Assembly (NCBI GenBank): GCA_902773995.1
Contig: CACYGL010000038.1
Location: forward strand, 1 to 37,320
Length of the DNA stretch: 37,320 bases
Source: an uncultured Coriobacteriaceae bacterium
GTDB lineage: Bacteria > Actinomycetota > Coriobacteriia > Coriobacteriales > Atopobiaceae
Reading direction: 5' to 3'
Part shown: positions 19,390-28,228 of the stretch, piece by piece
Numbering within the stretch: position 1 is the stretch's first letter
Layout of the letters: each line of letters starts with the position of its first letter
The notes under the pieces: generated by a model
What the model was told of the DNA's origin: nothing
Database searches by the model: none
What the model saw: the letters and a program-made list of their open reading frames with translations, nothing else
Position numbers and translations under genes: made by a program

Positions 19390-20688
19390 ATGGAAATGTC
19401 TCGTCGTAGGTTCCTTGAGGTCTGTGGCCTTGGCGCCCTGAGCTTTGCCAGCGTGGGTGTGCTCGCCGGCTGCGGCAGCAGCTCCGACAGCACGAGCAGC
19501 GACTCCACTGCCTCCTCCGGAACCGACGCAGTTGCCAACAAGGACAAGCCGCTGGTGTGGTTCAACCGCCAGCCGTCCAATAGCTCCACCGGCGAGCTTG
19601 ACTCCGCCGCCCTCAACTTCAACGACAAGACCTACTACGTTGGCTTTGACGCCAACCAGGGCGCCGAGGCTCAGGGCAAGATGGTCAAGGACTACATCGA
19701 GAAGAACATTGCCACGCTCGACCGCAATGGCGACGGCATCATTGGCTACGTCCTTGCCATTGGCGACGTGGGCCACAACGACTCCATCGCCCGCACCCGC
19801 GGCGTGCGCAGCACCCTTGGCACGGGCGTCGAGAAGGACGGCAAGGTCGTCTCCGATCCCATTGGCACCAACACGGATGGCTCTTCCTCGCTGGTCCAGG
19901 ACGCCAAGATGGAGATTGGCGGCAAGACCTACACCGTTCGCGAGCTTGCCTCGCAGGAGATGAAGAACTCCGCAGGTGCCACCTGGGACGCCGCAACCGC
20001 CGGCAACGCCATTGGTACCTGGGCGTCCTCCTTCGGTGACCAGATCGACCTCATCGTCTCGAACAACGACGGCATGGGTATGTCGATGTTCAACGCCTGG
20101 TCCAAGGACAACAAGGTCCCGACCTTTGGCTACGACGCCAACAATGATGCCGTCGCGGCAATCGCCGAGGGTTACGGCGGAACCATCAGCCAGCACGCCG
20201 ATATCCAGGCCTACCTCACGCTGCGCCTGCTTCGCAACTCTCTCGATGGCGTCGATATCAACACCGGCATCTCCACGGCCGATGACGCCGGCAACGTGCT
20301 TGCTGAGGACACCTACAAGTACGTCGAGGCCGACCGCTCCTACTATGCGATGAACGTTGCCGTGACCGCCGAGAACTACACCGACTTCACGGACTCCACC
20401 AAGATCTACGAGGGTGCTTCCAAGCAGCTCGACTCTTCGAAGTCTCCGTCCAAGAAGGTGTGGCTGGACATCTACAACGCGGCAGACAACTTCCTGAGCT
20501 CCACCTATCAGCCGCTGCTCCAGCAGTACGACAAGCTCCTCAACCTCACGGTGGACTACATCGGCGGCGACGGCCAGACCGAGTCCAACATCACCAACCG
20601 CCTTGGCAACCCGAGCGAATACGACGCCTTTGCCATCAACATGGTGAAGACCGACAACGCCTCGTCCTACACCTCCCTCCTGAGCTAG
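19390..20688 (+). CDS. mglB: Galactose/methyl-galactoside ABC transporter substrate-binding lipoprotein
   Basis: A 432-residue solute-binding protein. The ATG at 19390 is chosen over the longer frame because GGAAAGGGAG lies just upstream and a good signal begins here. The signal has a twin-arginine-like motif (SRRRFLEV) and a lipobox, LAGC, with C28, followed by a Ser/Thr/Asp spacer. It may therefore be exported folded through Tat and lipidated. The loop DRNGDGIIGYV from D111 resembles the calcium-binding loop of E. coli MglB. The periplasmic-binding-protein fold is indicated by LIVSNNDGMGMSMFNAW and FGYDANNDAVAAI. mglA and mglC homologues follow. It is longer than E. coli MglB (about 330), partly through the spacer and C-terminal region. 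Probable regulation is by the two upstream operators. Confidence 0.9.
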   Translation: MEMSRRRFLEVCGLGALSFASVGVLAGCGSSSDSTSSDSTASSGTDAVANKDKPLVWFNRQPSNSSTGELDSAALNFNDKTYYVGFDANQGAEAQGKMVKDYIEKNIATLDRNGDGIIGYVLAIGDVGHNDSIARTRGVRSTLGTGVEKDGKVVSDPIGTNTDGSSSLVQDAKMEIGGKTYTVRELASQEMKNSAGATWDAATAGNAIGTWASSFGDQIDLIVSNNDGMGMSMFNAWSKDNKVPTFGYDANNDAVAAIAEGYGGTISQHADIQAYLTLRLLRNSLDGVDINTGISTADDAGNVLAEDTYKYVEADRSYYAMNVAVTAENYTDFTDSTKIYEGASKQLDSSKSPSKKVWLDIYNAADNFLSSTYQPLLQQYDKLLNLTVDYIGGDGQTESNITNRLGNPSEYDAFAINMVKTDNASSYTSLLS

Positions 20689-20724
20689 GGCGTTCCCGTA
20701 CGTCTTGTTCGTGACACGCGTCCG

Positions 20725-20753
20725 GTGCGGGGGGAGGGGAGTTCCCCCCGCAC
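20725..20753 (+). terminator. Intercistronic hairpin between mglB and mglA
   Basis: GTGCGGGGGG (20725-20734) pairs with CCCCCCGCAC (20744-20753), followed by ATTTTGC. Such structures after binding-protein genes often reduce read-through or protect the upstream mRNA, so that the binding protein is made in excess over the membrane subunits. Confidence 0.7.
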
Positions 20754-20788
20754 ATTTTGCGGGCATCTAGTAGGAAGGATGGGGGAGC

Positions 20789-22297
20789 ATGGCTGACAGC
20801 CAGAACGACGTGGTGCTGTCGATTCGCGGGATGTGTAAATCCTTCGGGCGCAACCAGGTACTCGACCACATCGACCTCGACCTCAAGCGCGGAACGGTCA
20901 TGGGACTTATGGGCGAAAACGGCGCCGGTAAGTCAACAATGATGAAGTGCCTCTTTGGCACCTACCAGAAAGACGAGGGCACCATCATCCTGAATGGCCG
21001 AGAGGTGGGCTTCTCGGGCCCCAAGGACGCCCTCGAGAACGGCATCGCCATGGTGCACCAGGAGCTCAACCAGTGCCTGGAGCGCAGCGTGGTGGACAAC
21101 CTCTTCCTCGGCCGCTATCCGGTCAACTCGCTGGGTGTCGTGGACGAGGGCCTCATGCGCAAGGAGGCGGCAGAGCTCTTCCGCCGCCTGGGCATGACCG
21201 TCGACCTCGATCAGCCCATGCGCAGGATGTCCGTCTCGCAGCGCCAGATGGTCGAGATTGCCAAGGCAATTTCGTACAATGCCCAGGTCATCGTCCTGGA
21301 CGAGCCCACCTCCTCGCTGATGTCTCAGGAGGTAGAGAAGCTCTTTGGCATGATGCGCATGCTCAAGGAGCAGGGCATCTCGCTTATCTACATCTCGCAC
21401 AAGATGGATGAGATTTTCGAGATCTGCGATGAGATTTCCGTGCTTCGTGACGGCAAGCTCGTCATGACCAAGCCCACTTCCCAGACGACGATGAACGAGC
21501 TCATTGCCGCCATGGTGGGCCGTTCGCTGGAGAACCGCTTCCCGCCCGTCGACAACGTACCGGGCGAGCCGATCCTCTCCATTAGGCATCTCTCCACGAA
21601 GTACCCGCCCTACCTGCAGGACATTTCGTTCGACGTGCGCAAGGGAGAGATCTTTGGCCTCTATGGCCTCGTGGGCGCCGGCCGCACCGAGCTCCTCGAG
21701 ACCATCTTCGGCGTGCGCACGCGCGCCGCCGGCCGCGTGTACTTCCGCGACCACCTCATGAACTTCGAGAACGCGCGCGAGGCCATGGAGCACGGCTTTG
21801 CGCTGATCACCGAGGAACGCAAGGCAAACGGCCTGTTCCTCAAGGGCAACCTCACCTTCAACACCACGATTGCCAACCTCAACCACTACAGGAGCGGCAT
21901 CGCCCTCTCCGACCCCAAGATGACCAACGCCACGGCGGCCGAGATCAAGCTCATGAACACCAAGTGCATGGGTCCCGACGACATGATTTCGAGCCTCTCC
22001 GGCGGCAACCAGCAGAAGGTCATCTTTGGCAAGTGGCTCGAGCGAGGACCGCAGGTGTTCCTCATGGACGAGCCCACGCGCGGTATTGACGTAGGTGCGA
22101 AGTACGAGATCTACGAGCTAATCATTGGCATGGCCAAGCAGGGAAGGACCATCATCGTGGTCTCCTCCGAGATGCCAGAGATTCTCGGCATCACCAACCG
22201 GATTGGCGTCATGTCCAACGGCCGGCTCTCAGGCATCGTCAACACAAGGGAGACCAACCAGGAAGAGCTCCTGCGTCTAAGCGCGAAGTACCTGTAA
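20789..22297 (+). CDS. mglA: Galactose/methyl-galactoside ABC transporter ATP-binding protein
   Basis: A 502-residue tandem ATPase of the RbsA/MglA type. The first domain has Walker A (MGENGAGKST, near residue 40), signature (RRMSVSQRQMVEIAKA) and Walker B (VIVLDEPTSSL). The second has a degenerate Walker A (YGLVGAGRTELL), signature (SSLSGGNQQKVIFGKW) and Walker B (VFLMDEPTRGIDVG). This asymmetry is normal for sugar transporters of this family. GGGGGAG lies just upstream of the ATG. It sits between mglB and mglC and energises import of galactose or methyl-galactosides. Confidence 0.94.
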   Translation: MADSQNDVVLSIRGMCKSFGRNQVLDHIDLDLKRGTVMGLMGENGAGKSTMMKCLFGTYQKDEGTIILNGREVGFSGPKDALENGIAMVHQELNQCLERSVVDNLFLGRYPVNSLGVVDEGLMRKEAAELFRRLGMTVDLDQPMRRMSVSQRQMVEIAKAISYNAQVIVLDEPTSSLMSQEVEKLFGMMRMLKEQGISLIYISHKMDEIFEICDEISVLRDGKLVMTKPTSQTTMNELIAAMVGRSLENRFPPVDNVPGEPILSIRHLSTKYPPYLQDISFDVRKGEIFGLYGLVGAGRTELLETIFGVRTRAAGRVYFRDHLMNFENAREAMEHGFALITEERKANGLFLKGNLTFNTTIANLNHYRSGIALSDPKMTNATAAEIKLMNTKCMGPDDMISSLSGGNQQKVIFGKWLERGPQVFLMDEPTRGIDVGAKYEIYELIIGMAKQGRTIIVVSSEMPEILGITNRIGVMSNGRLSGIVNTRETNQEELLRLSAKYL

Positions 22298-22312
22298 GGG
22301 GGATGAGCACAC

Positions 22313-23968
22313 ATGGCAAACCAGGGCGATAAGGTGCTTACGGTCGAGGAGGAGCAGGCCCTGCTCCGCCCCATTGACGAGCACGTTTCCGCTATCCAGG
22401 CAAAGATCGACGAGCTGCGGCGCGACGGAACCGACCGCGTGGTCAAGCTCCAGGGTGACATCGACGCAACCAAACGTGATCGCATCCTCACCAAAGAGGA
22501 GCGCAAGCAGGCCATCTCTGGCTACAAAAGCGAACTTGATGTCGCAAAGGCTGTCGAGGCGAGCCATAAGGCAGAGGTGGCGGGCCTTGTCTCCGAGGCC
22601 GAGGGCTACCTCAAGGAGCACTACGCCAAGGAGTATCTTGAGCCCGTGCGCCAGAGCTGTGCCCAGGAGCGCGTGCTTGCTAAGGATCACTACCAGGCCA
22701 ACCTCAAGGCGCTCGAGGACGAGCACCGCGCGAACCTCTCTGGCCTCACCGACCGCGCCGAGGTCAAGGACGAGAACTACGTCTACAAGAACCGTCGCTT
22801 CGACGCTAAGGTGGTCTTTGAGAAGGAGATGCAGCAGATCAAGGATCGCGAGCATGCGGCCTTCAGCTACGAGTATCACCTCATCGACCTCCTGCGCATG
22901 TCCAAGTTCACGTTTACGCAGCGTCAGGCCCAAAAGTGGGAGAACTACAAGTACACCTTTGACCGCAGGCAGTTCCTCCTCAAGAACGGCCTATACATCG
23001 TCATTCTCCTTGTCTTCATCTTCCTGTGCGCCATCACGCCCGTTGTGAAGGGCACGCAGCTTCTCACGTACCAGAACATCCTGAACATCCTCCAGCAGGC
23101 CTCGCCGCGCATGTTCCTGGCGCTGGGCGTTGCCGGACTCATCCTGCTTACCGGCACCGACCTCTCCATTGGTCGCATGATGGGTATGGGCATGACGGCA
23201 GCGACGATCATCATGCACCAGGGTGTTAACACGGGCTCGGTCTTTGGTCACGTCTTTGACTTCACCGGGATGCCGCTCGTCGGGCGCATAGTGTTTGCCC
23301 TTGTGGTGTGCGTTGCCCTCTGCACGCTCTTCACCTCGATTGCGGGCTTCTTCACCGCTCGCTTCAAGATGCACCCGTTCATCTCGACCATGGCCAACAT
23401 GCTCATCATCTTTGGCCTGGTCACCTATGCCACCAAGGGCGTCTCGTTTGGCTCCATCGACCCTGCCATCCCCAACATGGTGATTCCCAAGGTCAACGGC
23501 TTCCCGACGATCATCCTCTGGGCGGTGGCTGCCATCCTCATCGTTTGGTTCATCTGGAATAAGACCACCTTTGGCAAGAACCTCTACGCTGTGGGTGGAA
23601 ACCCCGAGGCCGCTGCCGTATCGGGCATCTCGGTCTTCAAGGTGACGTTGCTGGCCTTCGTGATGGCCGGTATCCTCTACGGCTTTGGTGACTGGCTCGA
23701 GTGCATGCGCATGGTTGGCTCCGGCTCCGCCGCATATGGCCAGGGCTGGGACATGGACGCCATCGCGGCCTGCGTCGTAGGTGGCGTCTCCTTCACCGGC
23801 GGCATCGGCAAGATTTCCGGCGTCACGGTGGGCGTTCTCATCTTCACCGCGCTTACGTACTCCCTGACCATCCTGGGCATCGACACCAACCTGCAGTTTG
23901 TGTTCTCCGGCGTGATTATCCTCACCGCCGTCACGCTCGACTGCCTGAAGTACGTCCAGAAGAAGTAG
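22313..23968 (+). CDS. mglC: Galactose/methyl-galactoside ABC transporter permease with long N-terminal extension
   Basis: A 551-residue permease. From about residue 226 (GLYIVILLVFIFLCAITPVV) it aligns with MglC throughout: LGVAGLILLTGTDLSIGRMM, WNKTTFGKNLYAVGGNPEAA, MDAIAACVVGGVSFTGGIGK, and a C-terminus ending DCLKYVQKK. E. coli MglC is about 336 residues, so some 215 residues are extra. The extension is charged, lacks membrane segments and has coiled-coil-like heptads (VEEEQALLRPIDEHVSAIQA; SHKAEVAGLVSEAEGYLKEH; FEKEMQQIKDREHAAF). It would lie in the cytoplasm next to MglA. No alternative start with a strong ribosome site is seen near residue 215, and the frame has ordinary codon use, so the extension appears real. 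It starts 15 bases after mglA. Confidence 0.92.
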   Translation: MANQGDKVLTVEEEQALLRPIDEHVSAIQAKIDELRRDGTDRVVKLQGDIDATKRDRILTKEERKQAISGYKSELDVAKAVEASHKAEVAGLVSEAEGYLKEHYAKEYLEPVRQSCAQERVLAKDHYQANLKALEDEHRANLSGLTDRAEVKDENYVYKNRRFDAKVVFEKEMQQIKDREHAAFSYEYHLIDLLRMSKFTFTQRQAQKWENYKYTFDRRQFLLKNGLYIVILLVFIFLCAITPVVKGTQLLTYQNILNILQQASPRMFLALGVAGLILLTGTDLSIGRMMGMGMTAATIIMHQGVNTGSVFGHVFDFTGMPLVGRIVFALVVCVALCTLFTSIAGFFTARFKMHPFISTMANMLIIFGLVTYATKGVSFGSIDPAIPNMVIPKVNGFPTIILWAVAAILIVWFIWNKTTFGKNLYAVGGNPEAAAVSGISVFKVTLLAFVMAGILYGFGDWLECMRMVGSGSAAYGQGWDMDAIAACVVGGVSFTGGIGKISGVTVGVLIFTALTYSLTILGIDTNLQFVFSGVIILTAVTLDCLKYVQKK

Positions 23969-24024
23969 CTGGTAGATCCTCCCTTGCCGTCCGGAACCCC
24001 CTCCAGACGGCTCCCATCCCTGAT

Positions 24025-24061
24025 GGCCCGCCCCAGGCGTGTTGGTTCGCTGGGGCGGGCC
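24025..24061 (+). terminator. Strong hairpin after mglC
   Basis: GGCCCGCCCCAG (24025-24036) pairs perfectly with CTGGGGCGGGCC (24050-24061), a 12-bp stem. No T-run follows, so termination may be weak, but it probably defines the 3' end of the mgl mRNA. Confidence 0.65.
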
Positions 24062-24068
24062 GCTGGTA

Positions 24069-24118
24069 TGCCGCGCGTTCTCGCCGGTTCAGGGCTGCAG
24101 CGTTTGGAATCCGCAGCA
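24069..24118 (+). repeat. Diverged third copy of the mgl-flanking repeat
   Basis: Starts TGCCGCGCGTTCTCGCCGGT and ends TTTGGAATCCGCAGCA, aligning with 19144-19195 with a 2-base gap. Just downstream, TTGCAATTTCCGATCG and CAATCGAAATTTGCA form an imperfect inverted repeat (about 24138-24187), which may belong to the same element. Confidence 0.55.
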
Positions 24119-24228
24119 CTGAGAGAGGGGGCAGCGGATCTTGCAATTTCCGATCGTTTGAGGTGCGCCAACCAATCGAAATTTGCAGGAAAGAGGGGAG
24201 GTCGCACCCGCCAGGCTATCCCGCCACG

Positions 24229-25032
24229 CTACCCCGCATAGCGGGGGTCCGCCTTCCTCATCGACCAGGGATAGTGCGCGAGAAGGCGCTCCCATGCGGC
24301 CCTTACCTCGTTAGGGATGTCCACATGCGCAAGAAAGCCCTGGCCACACGGTCCATAGCCGTTCTCGTTGTCGGTGAGGCGCGGAATCTCGCCCATGAGC
24401 AGGGTCAGGTAGCGGCGCATGTTCCACATGCCAAGCGGGGAGTGGTCAAAGGCCAGCTCGCCGTCGCGCACAACCACGCTTACCGCATAGGTGGCAAATG
24501 CGATGGGCAGCACGCGGGGCATCTCCTTCTCGACCTCGGCGACCATGCGCCTCTGCATGGTGGCGTCCTGCGAGAGAATCAGACTCTTGCAGGAAATGCC
24601 CTTCTCGGCGAGAAGGTCTCGCAGGTAGGTGATGTTGTTTCCGCAGTTGGTTGAGCGAGTTTCCAGCAGGTCTGCTTCAAGTCCATGAGCGTGGGATAGG
24701 TATGCCGAGAAGATCTGTGCCTCGGTGGCATCGTCTGCAAACTCCAGCTCCGGGCAGAGCTCGCGCACCCTCGCCCTGAACGTCTCTGTGGTGTGCCCAG
24801 CGCCGCCCACGATTACGTACGTGCGTGCGACGCCGGCACGCATCGCGTCTGCCAACACGTCCCCGCCAGCAAGAATGGAGCCGCCAAAGAGCGCCATCAC
24901 GTCTGCCTGCTCAAAGCCGTAGCGCGCGACAAGGGCGTAGTGACTGAGTGCGGGCACGTCTCGCATCCCTAGGAAGCTTGCAAGCGTAGTAATGTCCCGC
25001 GCAACCCGTTCCAGGCTTGTCTCGGATTCCAT
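24229..25032 (-). CDS. ydcF: YdcF/DUF218 family protein
   Basis: A 267-residue protein, the same length as E. coli YdcF (266), a DUF218 family member reported to bind S-adenosylmethionine. Family features are visible in order: ADVMALFGGSILAGGDVLAD, YVIVGGAGHTTETFRARV, LLETRSTNCGNNITYLRDLL, SLILSQDATMQRRM and NENGYGPCGQGFLAHVDIP. No signal peptide or membrane segment is seen, so it is cytoplasmic. GGGGAGG lies 5 bases before the ATG. It is transcribed towards mglC and stands alone between the mgl and gal operons. Its role in galactose use, if any, is unclear. Confidence 0.82.
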   Translation of the reverse strand: MESETSLERVARDITTLASFLGMRDVPALSHYALVARYGFEQADVMALFGGSILAGGDVLADAMRAGVARTYVIVGGAGHTTETFRARVRELCPELEFADDATEAQIFSAYLSHAHGLEADLLETRSTNCGNNITYLRDLLAEKGISCKSLILSQDATMQRRMVAEVEKEMPRVLPIAFATYAVSVVVRDGELAFDHSPLGMWNMRRYLTLLMGEIPRLTDNENGYGPCGQGFLAHVDIPNEVRAAWERLLAHYPWSMRKADPRYAG

Positions 25033-25164
25033 GCTGACCTCCCCGGCTCAACTTCCCGCTTCTCTGCATAGTGTATCTGGTCGGTATTCCTCGCCTCTCG
25101 GGAACCCTCACCACGTAGAAACGTGCGGTTTAGTAGTAGCTCCCAAATGGCACTCAAGGCGTTT

Positions 25165-25217
25165 ACCTGCGGTTATTCTCAGCAGTACTTTAAAATGACA
25201 GCAATTAAGCCGCAGGT
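25165..25217. repeat. Spaced inverted repeat upstream of ydcF
   Basis: ACCTGCGG (25165-25172) and CCGCAGGT (25210-25217) are perfect inverted repeats 37 bases apart, around an A/T-rich centre. They lie in the 277-base gap between ydcF and galT. A structured RNA or a binding site are both possible. Confidence 0.35.
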
Positions 25218-25254
25218 TTTCGAAATAGGGATGCGGGCGCGCCTCACGCAAACG

Positions 25255-25285
25255 AAAAGGCCATCCCAGCGCTGCCGGGATGGCC
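25255..25285 (-). terminator. Intrinsic terminator of the galMKT operon
   Basis: On the minus strand, GGCCATCCC/GGGATGGCC (25259-25267 with 25277-25285) forms a hairpin followed by TTTT (25255-25258). It lies 24 bases past the galT stop. Confidence 0.87.
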
Positions 25286-25309
25286 CCAACCGTTCGCCGC
25301 CGTCTGCCG

Positions 25310-26938
25310 CTACAGCGACGCCACAAAGCGCATCTGCGCCGCGCGGCCGGCCTCGTCCCACTTGAAGACGCCAGCGTCCTCAAGCACGTGCGAGAAGACC
25401 AGGCCCACACCGTCGCGCACCACCTGGTGCACGTTTGCAGCGGAAAGCCCGGGGTTCTCCTCGGCAAGCTGCTCCGCCCATGCTGCGTGTGAGGACGCCA
25501 GCAAATCCGCGGCCATCTGCTCCCTGGTTGCTCCCGCAACTAGCAGATCCTCCACGCGTCCAAGCTCGCCTACCAGGCGCGGCGGCAGGATTGCAAGCCC
25601 CATGACCTCGATGAGGCCGATGTTCTCGCGCTTGATGTGGTGCCACTCCTCGTGCGGGTGGAAGACACCGAGCGGATGCTCGGTGCTTGTGACGTTGCAG
25701 CGTAGGGCGAGATAGGCCTCGTACGTGGTGCCACCCACGTTGCCCTGGGCATCCACGCGTCGCACGATGGGGGTCACCGTGTTGTGTGGCGTGCCGTCCG
25801 CGTCATGCGCAACCACACCTACTGACTCGTCGCTCCAGGCGCGCCATGCGGTAATAACGTGGTCGCAGGCGCCGAGCAGCTGTTCCCGGCTTTTGGAGGA
25901 GAGGCGCAGGACCGAGAGGGGCCAGTGGAGTACCTCGCCGGAAACCTCTGGAAAGCCCGGCAGCGAGAACCTCTCGGCCGTGGCCGCGCGCATCATGGGA
26001 AAGACGTGCGCGCCGCCCTGGAAGTGGTCGTGCGAGAGGATCGAACCGCCAACCACGGGCAGGTCAGCGTTGGAGCCAATGAAGTAGTGGGGCAATAGGT
26101 CCACAAAGTCGAAGAGACACGAGAGCGAGGCGCGGTCCACGTGCATGGGGCGGTGACTTGCGCTCATGGCAATGCAGTGCTCGTTGAAGTAAGCGTACGG
26201 GCTATACTGCAGGCCCCAGCGCTCGCTGCCAAGGGAGATGGGGATGATCCGCAGGTTCTGCCTGGCGGGATGCGCGCCCATGGGGTCTGTGGCGGCGCGC
26301 CCGGGGTAACCCTCGTTCTCAATGCAGAGCTGGCAGGCTGGGTACTTCTCGCCCGTAGGCGCCTTGCCCGCCGCAGCAATCTCGCGCGGGTCCTTCTCAG
26401 GCTTGGAGAGGTTAATGGTTATCTCCAGCGACCCCCAGTCCGTCTGCGTGTTCCAGCAGACGTTCCGGGCAATGGCAGTGCGGCGCACGTAGCCGGCGTC
26501 GCAGCAGGTGCCATAGAACCAGTCGGTCGCAGCCTTGGGGCCATCCTGCGCGAGAAGACCCTTGAACGTTGCCTCGACGTCTGAGGGCTTGGGCATGAGA
26601 AGCCCCATGACGCGCATGGCTATGCGGTCACGGCCGCTCGCGGTGTCTGCGGTGCAGCCGTTAGCCACCGCGGCCTCGGCGAGCGGGGCGAGAAGGTCGT
26701 CTGGTGCCGTGGCCGTTGAGCCCTGCGTCACGGCAGGGGAGTCTGGTCCCTCGGCGAGCACCCACGCGTCGCTGGGACCGGGGCCGGTTGCGCCCACGGC
26801 CTCAAGCACGGCATTCACGCCCCAGACACGGTCCGCCCAGCCGATAAGCCCATGGTTGGCAGCATAGTCGACAATCCCCGCAGCAGCAGCAACCAGGGCA
26901 GCGCCGTCAATGGGCGTATGAGTGCTCTCTACTCCCAT
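25310..26938 (-). CDS. galT: UDP-glucose--hexose-1-phosphate uridylyltransferase (type 2)
   Basis: A 542-residue GalT of the long Firmicutes-type family, unrelated in layout to the roughly 350-residue E. coli enzyme. It exchanges UMP between UDP-glucose and galactose-1-phosphate. The active-site region GGSILSHDHFQGGAHVFPMM holds the histidine pair and glutamine of the H-x-H-x-Q type. CQLCIENEGYPGRA and RIIPISLGSERWGLQYSPY are also family-like. The ATG at 26938 lies inside the end of galK (10-base overlap), so translation is probably coupled. It is the last gene of the operon and is followed by a terminator. Confidence 0.93.
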   Translation of the reverse strand: MGVESTHTPIDGAALVAAAAGIVDYAANHGLIGWADRVWGVNAVLEAVGATGPGPSDAWVLAEGPDSPAVTQGSTATAPDDLLAPLAEAAVANGCTADTASGRDRIAMRVMGLLMPKPSDVEATFKGLLAQDGPKAATDWFYGTCCDAGYVRRTAIARNVCWNTQTDWGSLEITINLSKPEKDPREIAAAGKAPTGEKYPACQLCIENEGYPGRAATDPMGAHPARQNLRIIPISLGSERWGLQYSPYAYFNEHCIAMSASHRPMHVDRASLSCLFDFVDLLPHYFIGSNADLPVVGGSILSHDHFQGGAHVFPMMRAATAERFSLPGFPEVSGEVLHWPLSVLRLSSKSREQLLGACDHVITAWRAWSDESVGVVAHDADGTPHNTVTPIVRRVDAQGNVGGTTYEAYLALRCNVTSTEHPLGVFHPHEEWHHIKRENIGLIEVMGLAILPPRLVGELGRVEDLLVAGATREQMAADLLASSHAAWAEQLAEENPGLSAANVHQVVRDGVGLVFSHVLEDAGVFKWDEAGRAAQMRFVASL

Positions 26939-28143
26939 TCCGCGTACGCCCCCCTGTCAGAGATGCGGTAGCGCCTGCAGGAGTCGGCGCCAAGCCATGC
27001 GTCCATACGGTCGGAGAACTCCTCGACCATGTCGAGCGGGACAAAGCACTGGATGGTGCCGCCAAAGCCGCCTCCATGGATCCTCGTGGCGCCGCGACCG
27101 TCGAGAACGCGCTCGGCAAGCCCAAGCGCCACCATGGCAGGCTGGCTCTCCACGCCGCACGAGACGTTCTGGAGGAACATTGCCGAGCTCGCACCCGAGG
27201 TGCGGGTGCATGAGAGGAAGGCGTCGATGTCCGGGGCGTTGAGTGCCGCCCAGCGCTTGTCGACCAGCTCGTTCTCGCGCCAGTAGTGGATGGCGCGCAG
27301 TACCGCGCGGTCGCCAAGGTCGCACCGCAGCTCGGGGACGTGGGCATCGAAGTCGTCCTGGTCAACCTCGCAGAGGCGCTTCTTCCCAAACACGGCGGCA
27401 ACTGCCTGCATCTCCTGGGGCATGGCAGCGTACGCGTCGGTGAGGTCGGCGTGGCTCGAGCCAACGTCTACCAGGCAGAGCGCATAGCCGTGGTCCTCGA
27501 AGTCGAACTCCAGGCGCCGGGCCACGGGATCCTCGGGAACGGCGAAGTCGATGAAAGCGAGGCCGCCCAGGCAGACGGACGCCTGGTCCATGAGGCCGCA
27601 GGGCTTGCCAAAGTAGACGTTCTCGGCAAACTGGCTCATGCGTGCCATCTCGAGGGCGTCATAGCTCCGCCCCTCCCAGAGGGCCTCCATCGCACGTCCC
27701 AGCGCTGCCTCGACCGCTGCGGACGAGGAGAGCCCCCCGCCCACGGGGATGGTGCTCGTCATGGCAAGGTCAAAGCCCGCGGGGGTCCTGCCGTCCTGGG
27801 CCATCCTGAACGCCATGCCCCTTACCAACGAAGCCGTGGTGTTCTTCTCAGCGTCTTGGGGGTCAAGCGAGTCGAGGGAGACCTCGATGGTGGGGTATCC
27901 GTCGCTTGCCAGGCGCACAACGCCCAGGCCGTTGGGGCGGGCGAGTGCGTTTACAGCCACGTCCAGCGCGCCCGCGATAACGTGGCCTCCCTCGTGGTCG
28001 GTGTGGTTGCCGGCAATCTCCGAGCGGCCAGGGGCGTGTACCCGGAGCAGGCGCTCTCCTGCGGGGGGTTCGCCAAACTCCTGGCAGAAGAGCTGCCGCG
28101 CTCGCTCGAAGCCGTCCTTGTGACCGGCGCACGTCTCGTTCAT
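26929..28143 (-). CDS. galK: Galactokinase
   Basis: A 404-residue GHMP-family kinase that phosphorylates galactose at C1. The galactokinase signature appears as GRSEIAGNHTDHEGGHVI; the usual GRVNLIGEHTDY form is altered, with GNHTDH in place of GEHTDY. The ATP-binding GHMP motif is IPVGGGLSSSAAVEAALG, and the third motif is GGGFGGTIQCFVP. The start at 28143 has a strong ribosome site (GGAGGAAGGAG). It sits between galM and galT in the same direction. Confidence 0.94.
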   Translation of the reverse strand: MNETCAGHKDGFERARQLFCQEFGEPPAGERLLRVHAPGRSEIAGNHTDHEGGHVIAGALDVAVNALARPNGLGVVRLASDGYPTIEVSLDSLDPQDAEKNTTASLVRGMAFRMAQDGRTPAGFDLAMTSTIPVGGGLSSSAAVEAALGRAMEALWEGRSYDALEMARMSQFAENVYFGKPCGLMDQASVCLGGLAFIDFAVPEDPVARRLEFDFEDHGYALCLVDVGSSHADLTDAYAAMPQEMQAVAAVFGKKRLCEVDQDDFDAHVPELRCDLGDRAVLRAIHYWRENELVDKRWAALNAPDIDAFLSCTRTSGASSAMFLQNVSCGVESQPAMVALGLAERVLDGRGATRIHGGGFGGTIQCFVPLDMVEEFSDRMDAWLGADSCRRYRISDRGAYAEWE

Positions 28144-28228
28144 CGTGTTCTCCTTCCTCCCGGCATGCCGGGGAACGCATCAACGCAATGAGGGGGCAGC
28201 GCCCGTCTCACCTTTACAGCATTTTCCC

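Noticed and set aside
19336..20766. Minus-strand frame of 476 codons opposite mglB
   Set aside because: Shadow of mglB, which has signal, lipobox and operon context.
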